From Clostridiales bacterium (GTDB lineage Bacteria > Bacillota_A > Clostridia > Oscillospirales > Acutalibacteraceae), in assembly GCA_009774735.1 (NCBI GenBank), contig VSOH01000033.1:657-12033 (forward strand): DNA of 11,377 nucleotides. The letters run 5' to 3'. The translations under genes were made by a program, and so were the position numbers. Each line of letters begins with the position of its first letter. The first letter of the stretch is position 1. The notes beneath the pieces were generated by a model. The model saw nothing but the letters and a program-made list of their open reading frames with translations. It made no database searches and was not told where the DNA came from. Below are positions 1 to 8,022 of this stretch, piece after piece.

Positions 1-644
1 TCATTCCCTGTCTGTGCTGCAATTTTCCAGAACCTTTTATCAGGATAATTTCTTTTTTGAGAAAAGCCAAGCAGATTAAATTCAATCGGGTATCCGAGCT
101 CTTTTAACCTTTGGCAGAAATAGGTCATTTTTTCATTATAAATTTCATCACTGCCTGTGTATTTGAATAAATCGGGATGGGCGATATATAGGAATTTTCC
201 CGTTTCCATTCCTTTAATTGCCTGATCAATATATTTATCAAAAAGTGTTATATTATCTGTAGGATTACCGCTGTAAAAAGCGTATGGTTCATATTCATTA
301 TCAGTAAAATGCTGACCCAGGATAAAGTATTCTGCTCCGCATTCTTCAAGCCATTTTACAGTTTCATCAAAAAGCTGCGGAAAATATTCAAGCTCAAATC
401 CAAGATGGATTTTTATTTTATCTTCATACTCCTCTCTTAGCAAATTGATTGAGTTAACATAGTCCTCTACATCTTCAGGGAACATTCTGTACGTCGAATA
501 ATAATCCTTTATTGGGAATAGCATTGGTGCATGGTCTGAAAAACCAAGCTCTGTTATTCCTGCTTTTATTGCTTTTGTCACATAATCTCTGTCTTTGCCG
601 AATGCGTGTCTGCATCTGGTTGTATGTGTATGATAATTTTTCAT
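1..644 (-). CDS. PHP-domain histidinol-phosphatase-like protein, 3' end cut by the window
   Basis: I translated this by hand on the minus strand: 214 complete codons from ATG at 644-642 with no stop before the window edge, so the C-terminus (probably 50-60 residues by family length) is missing. The protein begins MKNYHTHTTRCRHAF. Visible PHP metal-ligand motifs are HxH at residues 5-7, SDH at 36-38, a GFELEY segment near 82-87, GQH at 110-112 and AHPD at 156-158. This pattern fits the HisK/HisJ family, which hydrolyses L-histidinol phosphate to histidinol in histidine synthesis. Related PHP phosphoesterases look similar, so the substrate is inferred. ATG at 644 is the only plausible start: an in-frame TAG lies upstream, and the next Met (residue 41) would delete the first metal motifs. 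No Shine-Dalgarno sequence precedes it. It is transcribed separately from the arginine operon, after a terminator and from its own promoter. Confidence 0.82.
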   Translation of the reverse strand, partial: MKNYHTHTTRCRHAFGKDRDYVTKAIKAGITELGFSDHAPMLFPIKDYYSTYRMFPEDVEDYVNSINLLREEYEDKIKIHLGFELEYFPQLFDETVKWLEECGAEYFILGQHFTDNEYEPYAFYSGNPTDNITLFDKYIDQAIKGMETGKFLYIAHPDLFKYTGSDEIYNEKMTYFCQRLKELGYPIEFNLLGFSQKRNYPDKRFWKIAAQTGN

Positions 645-650
645 ATTAAT

Positions 651-679
651 ATTATAACCCTATCATAAAGCTTAATCAA
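651..679 (-). promoter_or_regulatory. Sigma-A-type promoter placed for a leaderless transcript
   Basis: On the minus strand a perfect -10 box TATAAT (656-651) lies 17 bp downstream of a -35 box TTGATT (679-674, 4 of 6 consensus bases). Six bases separate the -10 box from the ATG at 644, so the usual start point, 7 bases after the -10 hexamer, falls on the A of the start codon. The surrounding DNA is very AT-rich, as at many Firmicute promoters. It would drive the PHP gene only. Confidence 0.72.
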
Positions 680-712
680 CAGTATCAAATAATTTTTTAT
701 TTAAAAAATTTG

Positions 713-753
713 AAAACAAAAAACCTAAGGTTTCAGCAACTGCTGTCCTTAGG
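713..753 (-). terminator. Rho-independent terminator of the arginine operon
   Basis: On the minus strand CCTAAGG (753-747) and CCTTAGG (730-724) form a 7 bp stem around a 16-base loop. A tract of six T, one G and four T follows (723-713). The loop holds a small nested palindrome, CAGCA/TGCTG. The stem starts 8 bases after the carB stop codon, as expected for the end of this operon. On the plus strand the T-run is shorter, so minus-strand function is favoured. Confidence 0.85.
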
Positions 754-761
754 CTTTTATA

Positions 762-1598
762 TTAATATTCAATTTCGCCTGTATAAACCAGATTGCAGTC
801 GCCTGTCAATGTGATTTTTTCATCAGTATAGTTAACGATTAAATCGCCGCCTCTGACTTTAACGGTTATATTTTCACCCTTGCGGCAATGACCGTTTTCA
901 ACTGCACAGATAACCGCTGCACAAGCACCTGTACCACAGGCAAGCGTTTCTCCGTTTCCTCTTTCCCATACTCTCATTTTAAGTGTGTTTGAATTAACAA
1001 CTCTTACAAATTCGGTATTGATTCTTTCGGGGAAGATGGGTGCATTTTCAAACTGAGGTCCGATTTTTGCTACATCAACCCTGTCAACATTATCAACAAA
1101 TACTACACAGTGTGCATTGCCTACCGAACAGCAGTTTATATTAACCTCTTCACCATGAATTGTGACAGGTCTGTTTATAATGCTTTCTCCGTCAAGTAAT
1201 ACAGGAATGCACGCAGGCTTAAGCTCTGCCTTGCCCATATCAACAGTTACTGATGATACCTTACCGTTTCTGGTGTAAAGCGAGAGGTGTCTTATTCCTG
1301 CTGCGGTTTCAATATCAATTTCTGTTTTGTCAACAATTTTGTTGTCGTATAAATATTTGCCGACACATCTGATTGAGTTACCGGCCATTTTGCCCTCGGA
1401 ACCGTCAATGTTGAAGATACGCATTTTTGCATCTGCAATCTTGCTTTCCTCAATGAGCACAATGCCGTCACCGCCGATGCCCTTGTGTCTGTCACTGAAT
1501 TCAATGGCAAAACTTTCGGGGCAGGTGATAATTCCGCACTGATTGTTGAAGAAAATGTAGTCATCACAGCAGCCCTGCATCTTTGAGAATTTAAGAAT
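762..1598 (-). other. DapF-like C-terminal domain of the CarB fusion, altered active site
   Basis: Residues about 1066-1343 match the full length (about 275 aa) and motif order of diaminopimelate epimerase, which interconverts LL- and meso-diaminopimelate with two cysteines. Compared with remembered Haemophilus influenzae DapF numbering, these positions are kept: N64 (N1128, in FNIDGSE), N157 (N1226, in GNAHCV), N190 (N1259), E208/R209 (E1277/R1278, in WERGNGET) and catalytic C217 (C1286, in ACGTGAC). Catalytic C73 is replaced by A1137 (MAGNSIRC instead of MCGNGIRC). N11 of the GLGNDF motif is replaced by D1077 (GCCDDY). The fold and an amino-acid pocket therefore look intact, but classical two-base epimerisation should be lost. 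A stand-alone start is unlikely: the nearest Met before the domain (M1060) has no good ribosome binding site. Its role is unknown. Confidence 0.88.
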
Positions 1599-4500
1599 AC
1601 CTTTGCTTTCTCTCATATCGTTAATGTCAACAAGTTCCGTGTTGGTCTGCTTGTAGCGTGAAGCAATAATATCAGCAACTGCATTAGCCGTGTCAAGTGA
1701 TGTGATGGTTGCAATACCAAGCTGATTCGCTCTGTTGTGGAGCTTGATGTAGTCGGCAATTGATTTTTTATCACTCTTGCCGGTGTAAACAATGTAGTCA
1801 AGCTGTCCGCTTTCAACCAAATCCATTATTGAATTGTCATCACGCAGCTTGTTGACAACAGCGACCTCAATACCAAGGCTCTCAATTGCCTTTGCGGTTT
1901 GCGGTGTTGCCCATATTTTTGCACCAAGGTCATCAAGCTTTTTAGCAAGGTTCACGACTTCAAAGCGGTCCTGCTTAGTAACTGTTATAAGTACACCGTG
2001 ATTGTCCTTGCGGTGGAAATCTGTTTTAAAGCCTGCCGAAACAAGCCCCTTGAACAAGGCTTCAACAAGGTTTTTACCAACACCCAGTACTTCGCCCGTG
2101 GACTTCATTTCAGGTCCGAGCTTAGAGTTAACATCGTTCAGCTTTTCAAAGCTGAATACGGGTACTTTAACAGCGTAATAAGGCGGTGTGCGGTAAAGTC
2201 CTGTGCCGAATCCAAGCTCTTTAAGTGATGAGCCAACCATAATTTTTGTGGCAAGCTCAACCATCGGTACGCCTGTAACCTTGCTGATGTAGGGGATTGT
2301 TCTTGATGCTCTTGGATTAACCTCAATAACATACAGCTCATTCTGATAAATCAGGTACTGAATGTTAATAAGACCTTTTGTGCCAAGTGAAAGTGCAAGC
2401 TTTTCTGATACGTCACAGATTTTTTCAAGCATCATATCGTTGAGGTTATATGGCGGATAAACGGCAATTGAGTCACCTGAATGAACACCTGCACGTTCAA
2501 TATGCTCCATAATACCCGGGATTAAAACATCCGTGCCGTCACTGATACAGTCAACCTCTAATTCAGTACCCATCATATATTTGTCCACCAGCACAGGATT
2601 TTCGATGCCCTGTGAAAGAATGATATCCATATACTGTTCAACATCATCATCGGTGTAAGCAATTGTCATATTCTGACCGCCGATAACGTAGGACGGACGA
2701 AGAAGAACAGGATATCCCAGTCTGTTTGCAGACTCAAGAGCCTGCGGCAGAGTCATAACACTTTCACCCTTAGGACGGAAAATACCAAACTTTTCAAGCA
2801 GAGCATCAAACTTTTCTCTGTCCTCAGCCATATCAATTGACTTGGCACTTGTGCCGAAAATTGTTATGCCGTTGTCGTCGAGAAATTTAGTCAGCTTGAT
2901 AGCAGTCTGACCGCCGAAGGCAACAACAACACCGATAGGGTTTTCAGCCTTGATGATGTTCATTACATCCTCTTCTGTAAGAGGCTCAAAATATAGTCTG
3001 TCGCCTGTGTCAAAGTCTGTGGATACAGTTTCAGGGTTGTTGTTAACGAGTATTACCTCATATCCGAGCTCCTTCAGAGTCCATACACAGTGAACGGATG
3101 AATAGTCAAATTCTATACCCTGACCTATGCGGATAGGTCCTGAGCCTAAAACGATAATCTTTTCTTTGCCGCTGCTTGTCAACGCTCTTGACTCGCAGTG
3201 ACTGTCATAGGTTGAATAGAAATAAGGTGTTTCAGCCTCGAACTCAGCACCACAGGTGTCAACCATTTTGTAAACACAGTTTCTGTGGTAGGTGAGTGAG
3301 CCATCGCTGATTTTTTCCAAAGCCTTGTCGGTATAGCCCAGCTTTTTACCCTTGAGGTACAGTTCCTCACTTAAAGGCTGACCGTCAATCTCTTTTTCAA
3401 AATCAGCTAAGTTTTTAAGCTTTGATAAAAACCACTCGTCAATCATTGTGATATTGTGAATTTCATCAATACTGATACCCTCTTTAAGTGCCTTGAATAC
3501 TGTGAACATTCTCAAATCGTCCTGATCGTGCAGCTTTGCTTTCACATCTACACCATCTAGTGCTTTGTTATTCAGTGTATCAAGACCGATTTCCGCACCT
3601 CTTACAGCCTTCATAACAGCCATTTCAAAGCTTGGTGCAATGCTCATAACCTCGCCTGTTGCCTTCATCTGTGTACCAAGCTTGCGTGAAGCATTGACAA
3701 ATTTGTCAAAGGGCCATTTCGGCAGCTTAACGACAACGTAGTCAAGTGTCGGTTCAAAGCAGGCACAGGTTTTTCCTGTAATATCATTTTTGATTTCATC
3801 CAGTGTATAACCCAGTGCAATTTTTGTTGTCACCTTTGCAATCGGATAGCCTGTCGCCTTTGACGCAAGGGCAGAAGAACGGGAAACTCTCGGATTAACC
3901 TCAATAACGGAATATTCAAAGCTTTCGGGATTCAGTGCAAACTGACAGTTGCAGCCGCCCTCAATGCCAAGCTCTGTTATAATATCAAGTGAGGCAGAGC
4001 GGAGCATCTGATATTCCTTGTCGGCAAGTGTAACTGCAGGCGCAATAACAATGCTGTCACCGGTGTGAACACCGACAGGGTCAAAGTTTTCCATAGAGCA
4101 TACGGCAATAACATTGCCGACACTGTCACGCATTACCTCAAATTCAATTTCCTTCCAGCCTGCAATATAGCGTTCAACAAGCACCTGCGTAATAGGGGAG
4201 AGCATTAAGCCGTTTTTTGCTATAACCTCTAATTCCTGCTCGTTGTTTGCCACACCGCCTCCTGCACCGCCAAGGGTAAATGCAGGTCGGATAATAACAG
4301 GGTAGCCGATATCATTTGCAATTTCCTTTGCTCTTTCAAGTGTTGTAGCGATGTCACTGGGCACAACCGGCTGATTGATTTTTACCATTGTGTCCCTGAA
4401 CATCTGTCTGTCCTCAGCCTTGTCAATAGCCTCAGCATTTGTACCAAGGAGTCTTATACCCATTTCATCAAGGTAACCGTCCTTAGCAAGCTGCATACCG

Positions 4501-4793
4501 ATTGTTAAGCCGGTCTGACCGCCGAGTCCGCAAAGGATAGAATCAGGGCGTTCTTTTTCAATGATTCTTTTAACAGTTTCTTCAGTTAACGGTTCTAAGT
4601 ATATATGGTCGGCAAGCGCCTTGTCGGTCATAATTGTAGCAGGGTTGGAGTTAACGAGTACAACCTCGCAGCCTTCGTCCTTAAGAACACGGCAAGCCTG
4701 TGCACCTGCATAGTCAAACTCAGCAGCCTGTCCGATTACAATCGGACCTGAGCCGATAACAAGAACCTTTTTTATGTCTTTATTAAGAGGCAT
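762..4793 (-). CDS. carB: Carbamoyl-phosphate synthase large chain fused to a DapF-like domain
   Basis: This 1343-residue protein is about 270 residues longer than normal CarB. Residues 1 to about 1065 are a complete carbamoyl-phosphate synthase large chain, which uses bicarbonate, two ATP and ammonia from CarA to make carbamoyl phosphate. The first synthetase half begins with the GSGPIVIGQAAEFDYAG segment near residues 14-30. A linker/oligomerisation region follows, and the second half restarts with GSGPIRIGQGIEFDYSS near residue 550. An MGS-like allosteric domain lies at about 930-1060. From about 1066 to the end the frame continues into a whole diaminopimelate epimerase-like domain (separate entry). 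ATG at 4793 follows GGAGG by 9 bases inside the end of carA and overlaps carA by 11 bp, so translation is probably coupled. No stop, frameshift or convincing internal ribosome site lies at the junction, so a genuine fusion protein is expected. CarB identity is certain; whether it serves arginine only or also pyrimidines cannot be told. Confidence 0.97.
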   Translation of the reverse strand: MPLNKDIKKVLVIGSGPIVIGQAAEFDYAGAQACRVLKDEGCEVVLVNSNPATIMTDKALADHIYLEPLTEETVKRIIEKERPDSILCGLGGQTGLTIGMQLAKDGYLDEMGIRLLGTNAEAIDKAEDRQMFRDTMVKINQPVVPSDIATTLERAKEIANDIGYPVIIRPAFTLGGAGGGVANNEQELEVIAKNGLMLSPITQVLVERYIAGWKEIEFEVMRDSVGNVIAVCSMENFDPVGVHTGDSIVIAPAVTLADKEYQMLRSASLDIITELGIEGGCNCQFALNPESFEYSVIEVNPRVSRSSALASKATGYPIAKVTTKIALGYTLDEIKNDITGKTCACFEPTLDYVVVKLPKWPFDKFVNASRKLGTQMKATGEVMSIAPSFEMAVMKAVRGAEIGLDTLNNKALDGVDVKAKLHDQDDLRMFTVFKALKEGISIDEIHNITMIDEWFLSKLKNLADFEKEIDGQPLSEELYLKGKKLGYTDKALEKISDGSLTYHRNCVYKMVDTCGAEFEAETPYFYSTYDSHCESRALTSSGKEKIIVLGSGPIRIGQGIEFDYSSVHCVWTLKELGYEVILVNNNPETVSTDFDTGDRLYFEPLTEEDVMNIIKAENPIGVVVAFGGQTAIKLTKFLDDNGITIFGTSAKSIDMAEDREKFDALLEKFGIFRPKGESVMTLPQALESANRLGYPVLLRPSYVIGGQNMTIAYTDDDVEQYMDIILSQGIENPVLVDKYMMGTELEVDCISDGTDVLIPGIMEHIERAGVHSGDSIAVYPPYNLNDMMLEKICDVSEKLALSLGTKGLINIQYLIYQNELYVIEVNPRASRTIPYISKVTGVPMVELATKIMVGSSLKELGFGTGLYRTPPYYAVKVPVFSFEKLNDVNSKLGPEMKSTGEVLGVGKNLVEALFKGLVSAGFKTDFHRKDNHGVLITVTKQDRFEVVNLAKKLDDLGAKIWATPQTAKAIESLGIEVAVVNKLRDDNSIMDLVESGQLDYIVYTGKSDKKSIADYIKLHNRANQLGIATITSLDTANAVADIIASRYKQTNTELVDINDMRESKGILKFSKMQGCCDDYIFFNNQCGIITCPESFAIEFSDRHKGIGGDGIVLIEESKIADAKMRIFNIDGSEGKMAGNSIRCVGKYLYDNKIVDKTEIDIETAAGIRHLSLYTRNGKVSSVTVDMGKAELKPACIPVLLDGESIINRPVTIHGEEVNINCCSVGNAHCVVFVDNVDRVDVAKIGPQFENAPIFPERINTEFVRVVNSNTLKMRVWERGNGETLACGTGACAAVICAVENGHCRKGENITVKVRGGDLIVNYTDEKITLTGDCNLVYTGEIEY

Positions 4794-5865
4794 TGTTATT
4801 ATCCTCCATCATAGTGATAAATTTGTCAAATATAAATCTTGTGTCAAGCGGTCCTGAGCAGGCCTCAGGATGGAACTGAACAGAGAATGCTTTTTTGTCC
4901 TTATAGTCAATTCCTTCACAGGTTTCGTCATTTGCATTGATAAAGCTTACGGTACCGCCTGCAGCCTCAACAGTTTCGTTAACAACTGCATAGCCGTGGT
5001 TTTGTGAGGAAATAAAGGTTCTGCCTGTTTCAAGATTTTTAACAGGCTGGTTAACACCTCTGTGACCGTATTTAAGCTTTGTCGTTTCTGCACCCTGTGA
5101 CAGTGCCAAAAGCTGATGACCAAGGCAGATTGCAAAAATCGGCTTCTTGCCCACAAGCTTTTTCAGCTCCTCAATAGCCTCAATATTTTCAGCAGGGTCA
5201 CCGGGTCCGTTTGAAAGCATGATTCCATCGGGATTAAGTGACAATATATCCTCTGCTTTTGTGTCATACGGTACAACAGCCACATTGCAGCCGCGCTTGT
5301 TAAGCTCACGCACAATGTTTTTCTTTGTGCCATAGTCGATGAGAACAACATTGTGTTTGTGTTCTTCAGATGCACACATATAAGGCTTTTGACAGGATAC
5401 TGTTTTAACTGCCTTTGTGATTTTATATTCCTTGATTTTTTCAATGTCGGCATTTTGCGGATTGCTTGTGATAACAGCATTCATAACACCCGATTCACGG
5501 ATAACCTTTGTCAGCTCTCTTGTATCAACATCATAAACACCGACAATGTTATTGTCCTTAAGGAACCTTTCAATGCTGCTATCACAGCGGAAATTTGACG
5601 GACTGTCGCAATATTCACGCACAATGTATGCACTTACGGCACTGCACTTGCTTTCCTTATCCTCATCAATAAAGCCGTAGTTGCCGATAAGAGGGAAGGT
5701 TTGTATTACAATCTGACCGAAGTAGCTTGGGTCAGTGAGCGTTTCAATATATCCACCCATACCTGTGGTGAATACAAGCTCACCTAAAATCTCGCCTTTG
5801 GAACCAAAGCTTTTGCCTTCAAAAATATCACCGTTTTCAAGGCAAATGTAAATTTTATTGTTCAT
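4783..5865 (-). CDS. carA: Carbamoyl-phosphate synthase small chain (glutamine amidotransferase)
   Basis: This 360-residue protein is the usual CarA length. It hydrolyses glutamine and channels ammonia to CarB. The N-terminal CPSase small-chain domain (about 1-150) includes VFTTGMGGYIETLTDPSY at 31-48. The C-terminal class I amidotransferase domain (about 172-352) carries LSNGPGDP at 217-224, the nucleophile C247 in ICLGHQ, a SQNHGYAV segment near 287-294, and the H332/E334 pair in FHPEA. All three triad residues are present, so it should be active. ATG at 5865 is preceded by AGGA with 8 bases between. A 92 bp gap separates it from argF, the second longest gap in the operon. Its 3' end carries the carB ribosome binding site and overlaps the carB start by 11 bp. 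Confidence 0.97.
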   Translation of the reverse strand: MNNKIYICLENGDIFEGKSFGSKGEILGELVFTTGMGGYIETLTDPSYFGQIVIQTFPLIGNYGFIDEDKESKCSAVSAYIVREYCDSPSNFRCDSSIERFLKDNNIVGVYDVDTRELTKVIRESGVMNAVITSNPQNADIEKIKEYKITKAVKTVSCQKPYMCASEEHKHNVVLIDYGTKKNIVRELNKRGCNVAVVPYDTKAEDILSLNPDGIMLSNGPGDPAENIEAIEELKKLVGKKPIFAICLGHQLLALSQGAETTKLKYGHRGVNQPVKNLETGRTFISSQNHGYAVVNETVEAAGGTVSFINANDETCEGIDYKDKKAFSVQFHPEACSGPLDTRFIFDKFITMMEDNNNAS

Positions 5866-5957
5866 AATAATTTATCCTATTATAAAAATTGCTGTTATTT
5901 AAATTAACGGATTTTTGCGTTAGGCAAGTAACGATGCATAACGTAAAAAGACATAAT
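5866..5957 (-). other. argF-carA gap with competing short inverted repeats
   Basis: This 92 bp AT-rich stretch has no coding potential. The pentamer CGTTA, read on the minus strand, occurs three times (5943-5939, 5933-5929, 5909-5905), with a single complementary TAACG at 5922-5918 between the second and third. The TAACG can pair upstream (6-base loop) or downstream (8-base loop), but not both. The stems are only 5 bp and no T-run follows, so this is weak evidence for a regulatory or processing element. A TATAAT-like sequence at 5884-5879 has a poor -35 and would place the transcript start after the carA ribosome binding site. I do not call it a promoter. Confidence 0.3.
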
Positions 5958-6860
5958 TTAGCCTAATAATTTAACAAGCACTGCCTTCTGTGCGTGCAGT
6001 CTGTTTTCAGCTTCATCAAAAATTTCGTCTGCGTGTTCCTCAAATACCTTAGCGGTGATTTCTTCTTCTCTGTGAGCAGGCAGACAGTGAAGCACCATTG
6101 CATCGGTCTTAGCCACAGACATAACCTCATCGTTAATCTGGAAGTTCTTAAAGATTTTTTCTCTTTCAGCCTTTTCCTCTTCCTGACCCATTGATGCCCA
6201 TACATCTGTGTAGATAACATCTGCATCCTTAGCACAGGCAAGAATATCGTCACTGCACATAAAGTCGCCGTTTTCCTCAGCCCACTTCATAATTTCAGCA
6301 TCCGGCTTGTAGTCATTCGGGCAGGCGATGGCACAGCTCATACCCATTGTGATTGCTCCGACAATAAGGCTGTTTGCCATATTGTTGCCGTCACCGATAA
6401 AGCAGAACTTTAAGCCGTCAAAGCTCTTCTTGTACTCTCTGATTGTCATTAAATCCGCAAGCACCTGACAAGGATGACAGTAGTCTGTCAAGCCGTTGAT
6501 GATTGGAATTGAGCCGTATTCAGCCAAATCCTCAACCTCTTTCTGTTCAAAGGTTCTGATCATAATACCGTCAAGGTAGCGTGAAAGAACTCTTGCGGTA
6601 TCCTCAACAGGCTCGCCTCTGCCAATCTGAAGGTCACGGTTTGAAAGGAAAAGTGCCTGACCTCCAAGCTGATACATACCTGTTTCAAAGCTTACTCTTG
6701 TACGTGTTGAGCTTTTCTGGAAAATCATACCAAGGGTTTTGCCCTTAAGATGATGATGCTCAATACCGTGCTTTGTTTCGTATTTAAGCTGATCAGCTAA
6801 ATTAAGAATGTCTAAAATGTCATGCTGGCTTAAATCCTGGAGCTTTAATAAATGTTTCAT
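5958..6860 (-). CDS. argF: Ornithine carbamoyltransferase
   Basis: This 300-residue protein transfers the carbamoyl group from carbamoyl phosphate to ornithine, giving citrulline. Signature motifs are all visible: the carbamoyl-phosphate loop SSTRTR at 50-55, HPCQ at 129-132, FIGDGNN around 154-160, the ornithine-binding DVWASMG at 219-225, and HCLPAHR at 258-264 with the conserved cysteine C259. Length and motif order are normal for an anabolic OTCase, and the operon context supports biosynthesis rather than arginine deiminase catabolism. The ATG overlaps the argD stop as ATGA (4 bp), with AGAGG about 10 bases upstream inside argD, implying translational coupling. The gene lies immediately before carA and carB, the source of its carbamoyl phosphate. 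Confidence 0.96.
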   Translation of the reverse strand: MKHLLKLQDLSQHDILDILNLADQLKYETKHGIEHHHLKGKTLGMIFQKSSTRTRVSFETGMYQLGGQALFLSNRDLQIGRGEPVEDTARVLSRYLDGIMIRTFEQKEVEDLAEYGSIPIINGLTDYCHPCQVLADLMTIREYKKSFDGLKFCFIGDGNNMANSLIVGAITMGMSCAIACPNDYKPDAEIMKWAEENGDFMCSDDILACAKDADVIYTDVWASMGQEEEKAEREKIFKNFQINDEVMSVAKTDAMVLHCLPAHREEEITAKVFEEHADEIFDEAENRLHAQKAVLVKLLG

Positions 6861-8017
6861 TTTTCAATTACCTCTTTCAGTATTTTTAATCCCTTGTCAA
6901 GCTCAGCCTTGCTGATGCTTAATGCGGGTAATAATCTGATTTTATTCTGATGTGCAGTGAGAACGAGCAGTCCTTTTTCAAGGCATTTTTTTGCTGTTTC
7001 TCCTGCGTTTCCTGCGGTGAAGCCTATCATCAGTCCCATACCGCTGATGTTGTCAACACCGTCAATATTTGATAAATAATCTTTTATGTATTCACCCTTG
7101 GCGGTAACATTTTCCAGAAATTCGTCATCAATTCTTTCAACTATGGAAATTGCACCTGCGGCACAAATCGGATTGCCGCCGAAGGTTGAGCCGTGGCTGC
7201 TTGGTGTTACCGTATCGTATACCTTGTCACCAAACAGAACTGCACCCATAGGCAGACCGCCTGCAATTCCTTTGGCAGTTGAAACAATATCGGGTTTAAT
7301 GTCGAAGTGCTCATAAGCAAAATATTTACCTGTTCTGCCGTTGCCTGTCTGTACCTCGTCAACAACCATTAAAATATCTTTTTCATTTGCAAGACTTTCA
7401 ATTGCCTTAACAAAGTCATAATCAAGATTGTTGACACCGCCCTCGCCCTGAATACACTCAAACATTACAGCACATACATCATCTGTTGCCATTTCCTTAA
7501 GTGCATCAATATCATTGGCAGGGCAGTACTTAAATCCCTCTGTAAACGGGGCAAAATCTGTGTGAAAAACATCCTGTCCCGTGGCAGCAAGTGTAGTTAT
7601 TGTTCTGCCGTGGAAGGAGTTTACAAGGGTGATTATTGTGCTTCTGCCGTCACCGTATTTGTCGTGACTGTATTTTCTTGCAAATTTGATTGCACCCTCG
7701 TTAGACTCAGCACCGCTGTTAGAAAAGAAAACCTTTTTCATTCCTGTTTTATCGCACAAAAGCTTTGCAAGCTTAGCACAGGGTGAGGTGTAGTAAAGAT
7801 TGCTTACATGCTGAAGCTTATCAAGCTGTTCAATAACTGCCTTTTTCCATTCGTCATCGGCAATGCCGAAAGCAGTTACACCGATGCCTGAACCAAAATC
7901 AATATATTCCTTGCCGTTCTCATCATACAGTGTTGAATTTTTGCCCTTTTCAAGAGCAACGTCAAATCTGCCGTATGCGTGAGCAACATATTCGTTATCA
8001 AGTTCTTTAGTGTTCAC
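6857..8017 (-). CDS. argD: Acetylornithine aminotransferase, GTG start
   Basis: This 386-residue class III PLP aminotransferase converts N-acetylglutamate semialdehyde and glutamate to N-acetylornithine and 2-oxoglutarate. Visible features are the phosphate-binding SGAESNE at 101-107, NSFHGRT at 133-139, the PLP-nitrogen aspartate D220 in DEVQTGNGRTG, and the Schiff-base lysine K249 in STAKGIAGG. The start is GTG (8017-8015), chosen because AGGAGG lies 5 bases upstream and the N-terminus then fits the family. It starts 9 bp after argB ends and overlaps argF by 4 bp. Related enzymes can also act in lysine synthesis as succinyl-DAP aminotransferase; the operon points to arginine. Confidence 0.96.
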   Translation of the reverse strand: MNTKELDNEYVAHAYGRFDVALEKGKNSTLYDENGKEYIDFGSGIGVTAFGIADDEWKKAVIEQLDKLQHVSNLYYTSPCAKLAKLLCDKTGMKKVFFSNSGAESNEGAIKFARKYSHDKYGDGRSTIITLVNSFHGRTITTLAATGQDVFHTDFAPFTEGFKYCPANDIDALKEMATDDVCAVMFECIQGEGGVNNLDYDFVKAIESLANEKDILMVVDEVQTGNGRTGKYFAYEHFDIKPDIVSTAKGIAGGLPMGAVLFGDKVYDTVTPSSHGSTFGGNPICAAGAISIVERIDDEFLENVTAKGEYIKDYLSNIDGVDNISGMGLMIGFTAGNAGETAKKCLEKGLLVLTAHQNKIRLLPALSISKAELDKGLKILKEVIEK

Positions 8018-8022
8018 TTTAT

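Noticed and set aside
1560..1620. CarB-DapF fusion as an assembly or frameshift artefact
   Set aside because: The frame is open throughout, both domains are complete, the linker is short and natural-looking, and the junction lacks homopolymers or repeats likely to cause an error. It cannot be fully excluded without reads.
1899..2228. Plus-strand open frame of 109 codons, and similar plus-strand frames elsewhere
   Set aside because: They lie entirely antisense to highly conserved genes such as carB, show no recognisable domains, and are explained by the codon bias of the real minus-strand genes.
5872..5884. TATAAT at 5884-5879 as a carA promoter
   Set aside because: The matching -35 region (TTAATT at 17 bp) is poor, and the predicted start would exclude the AGGA ribosome binding site of carA. 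In such AT-rich DNA a chance TATAAT is common.
5866..5957. T-box, PyrR or other known riboswitch before carA
   Set aside because: The 92 bp gap is too short and lacks T-box-like conserved bases or a terminator/antiterminator pair.
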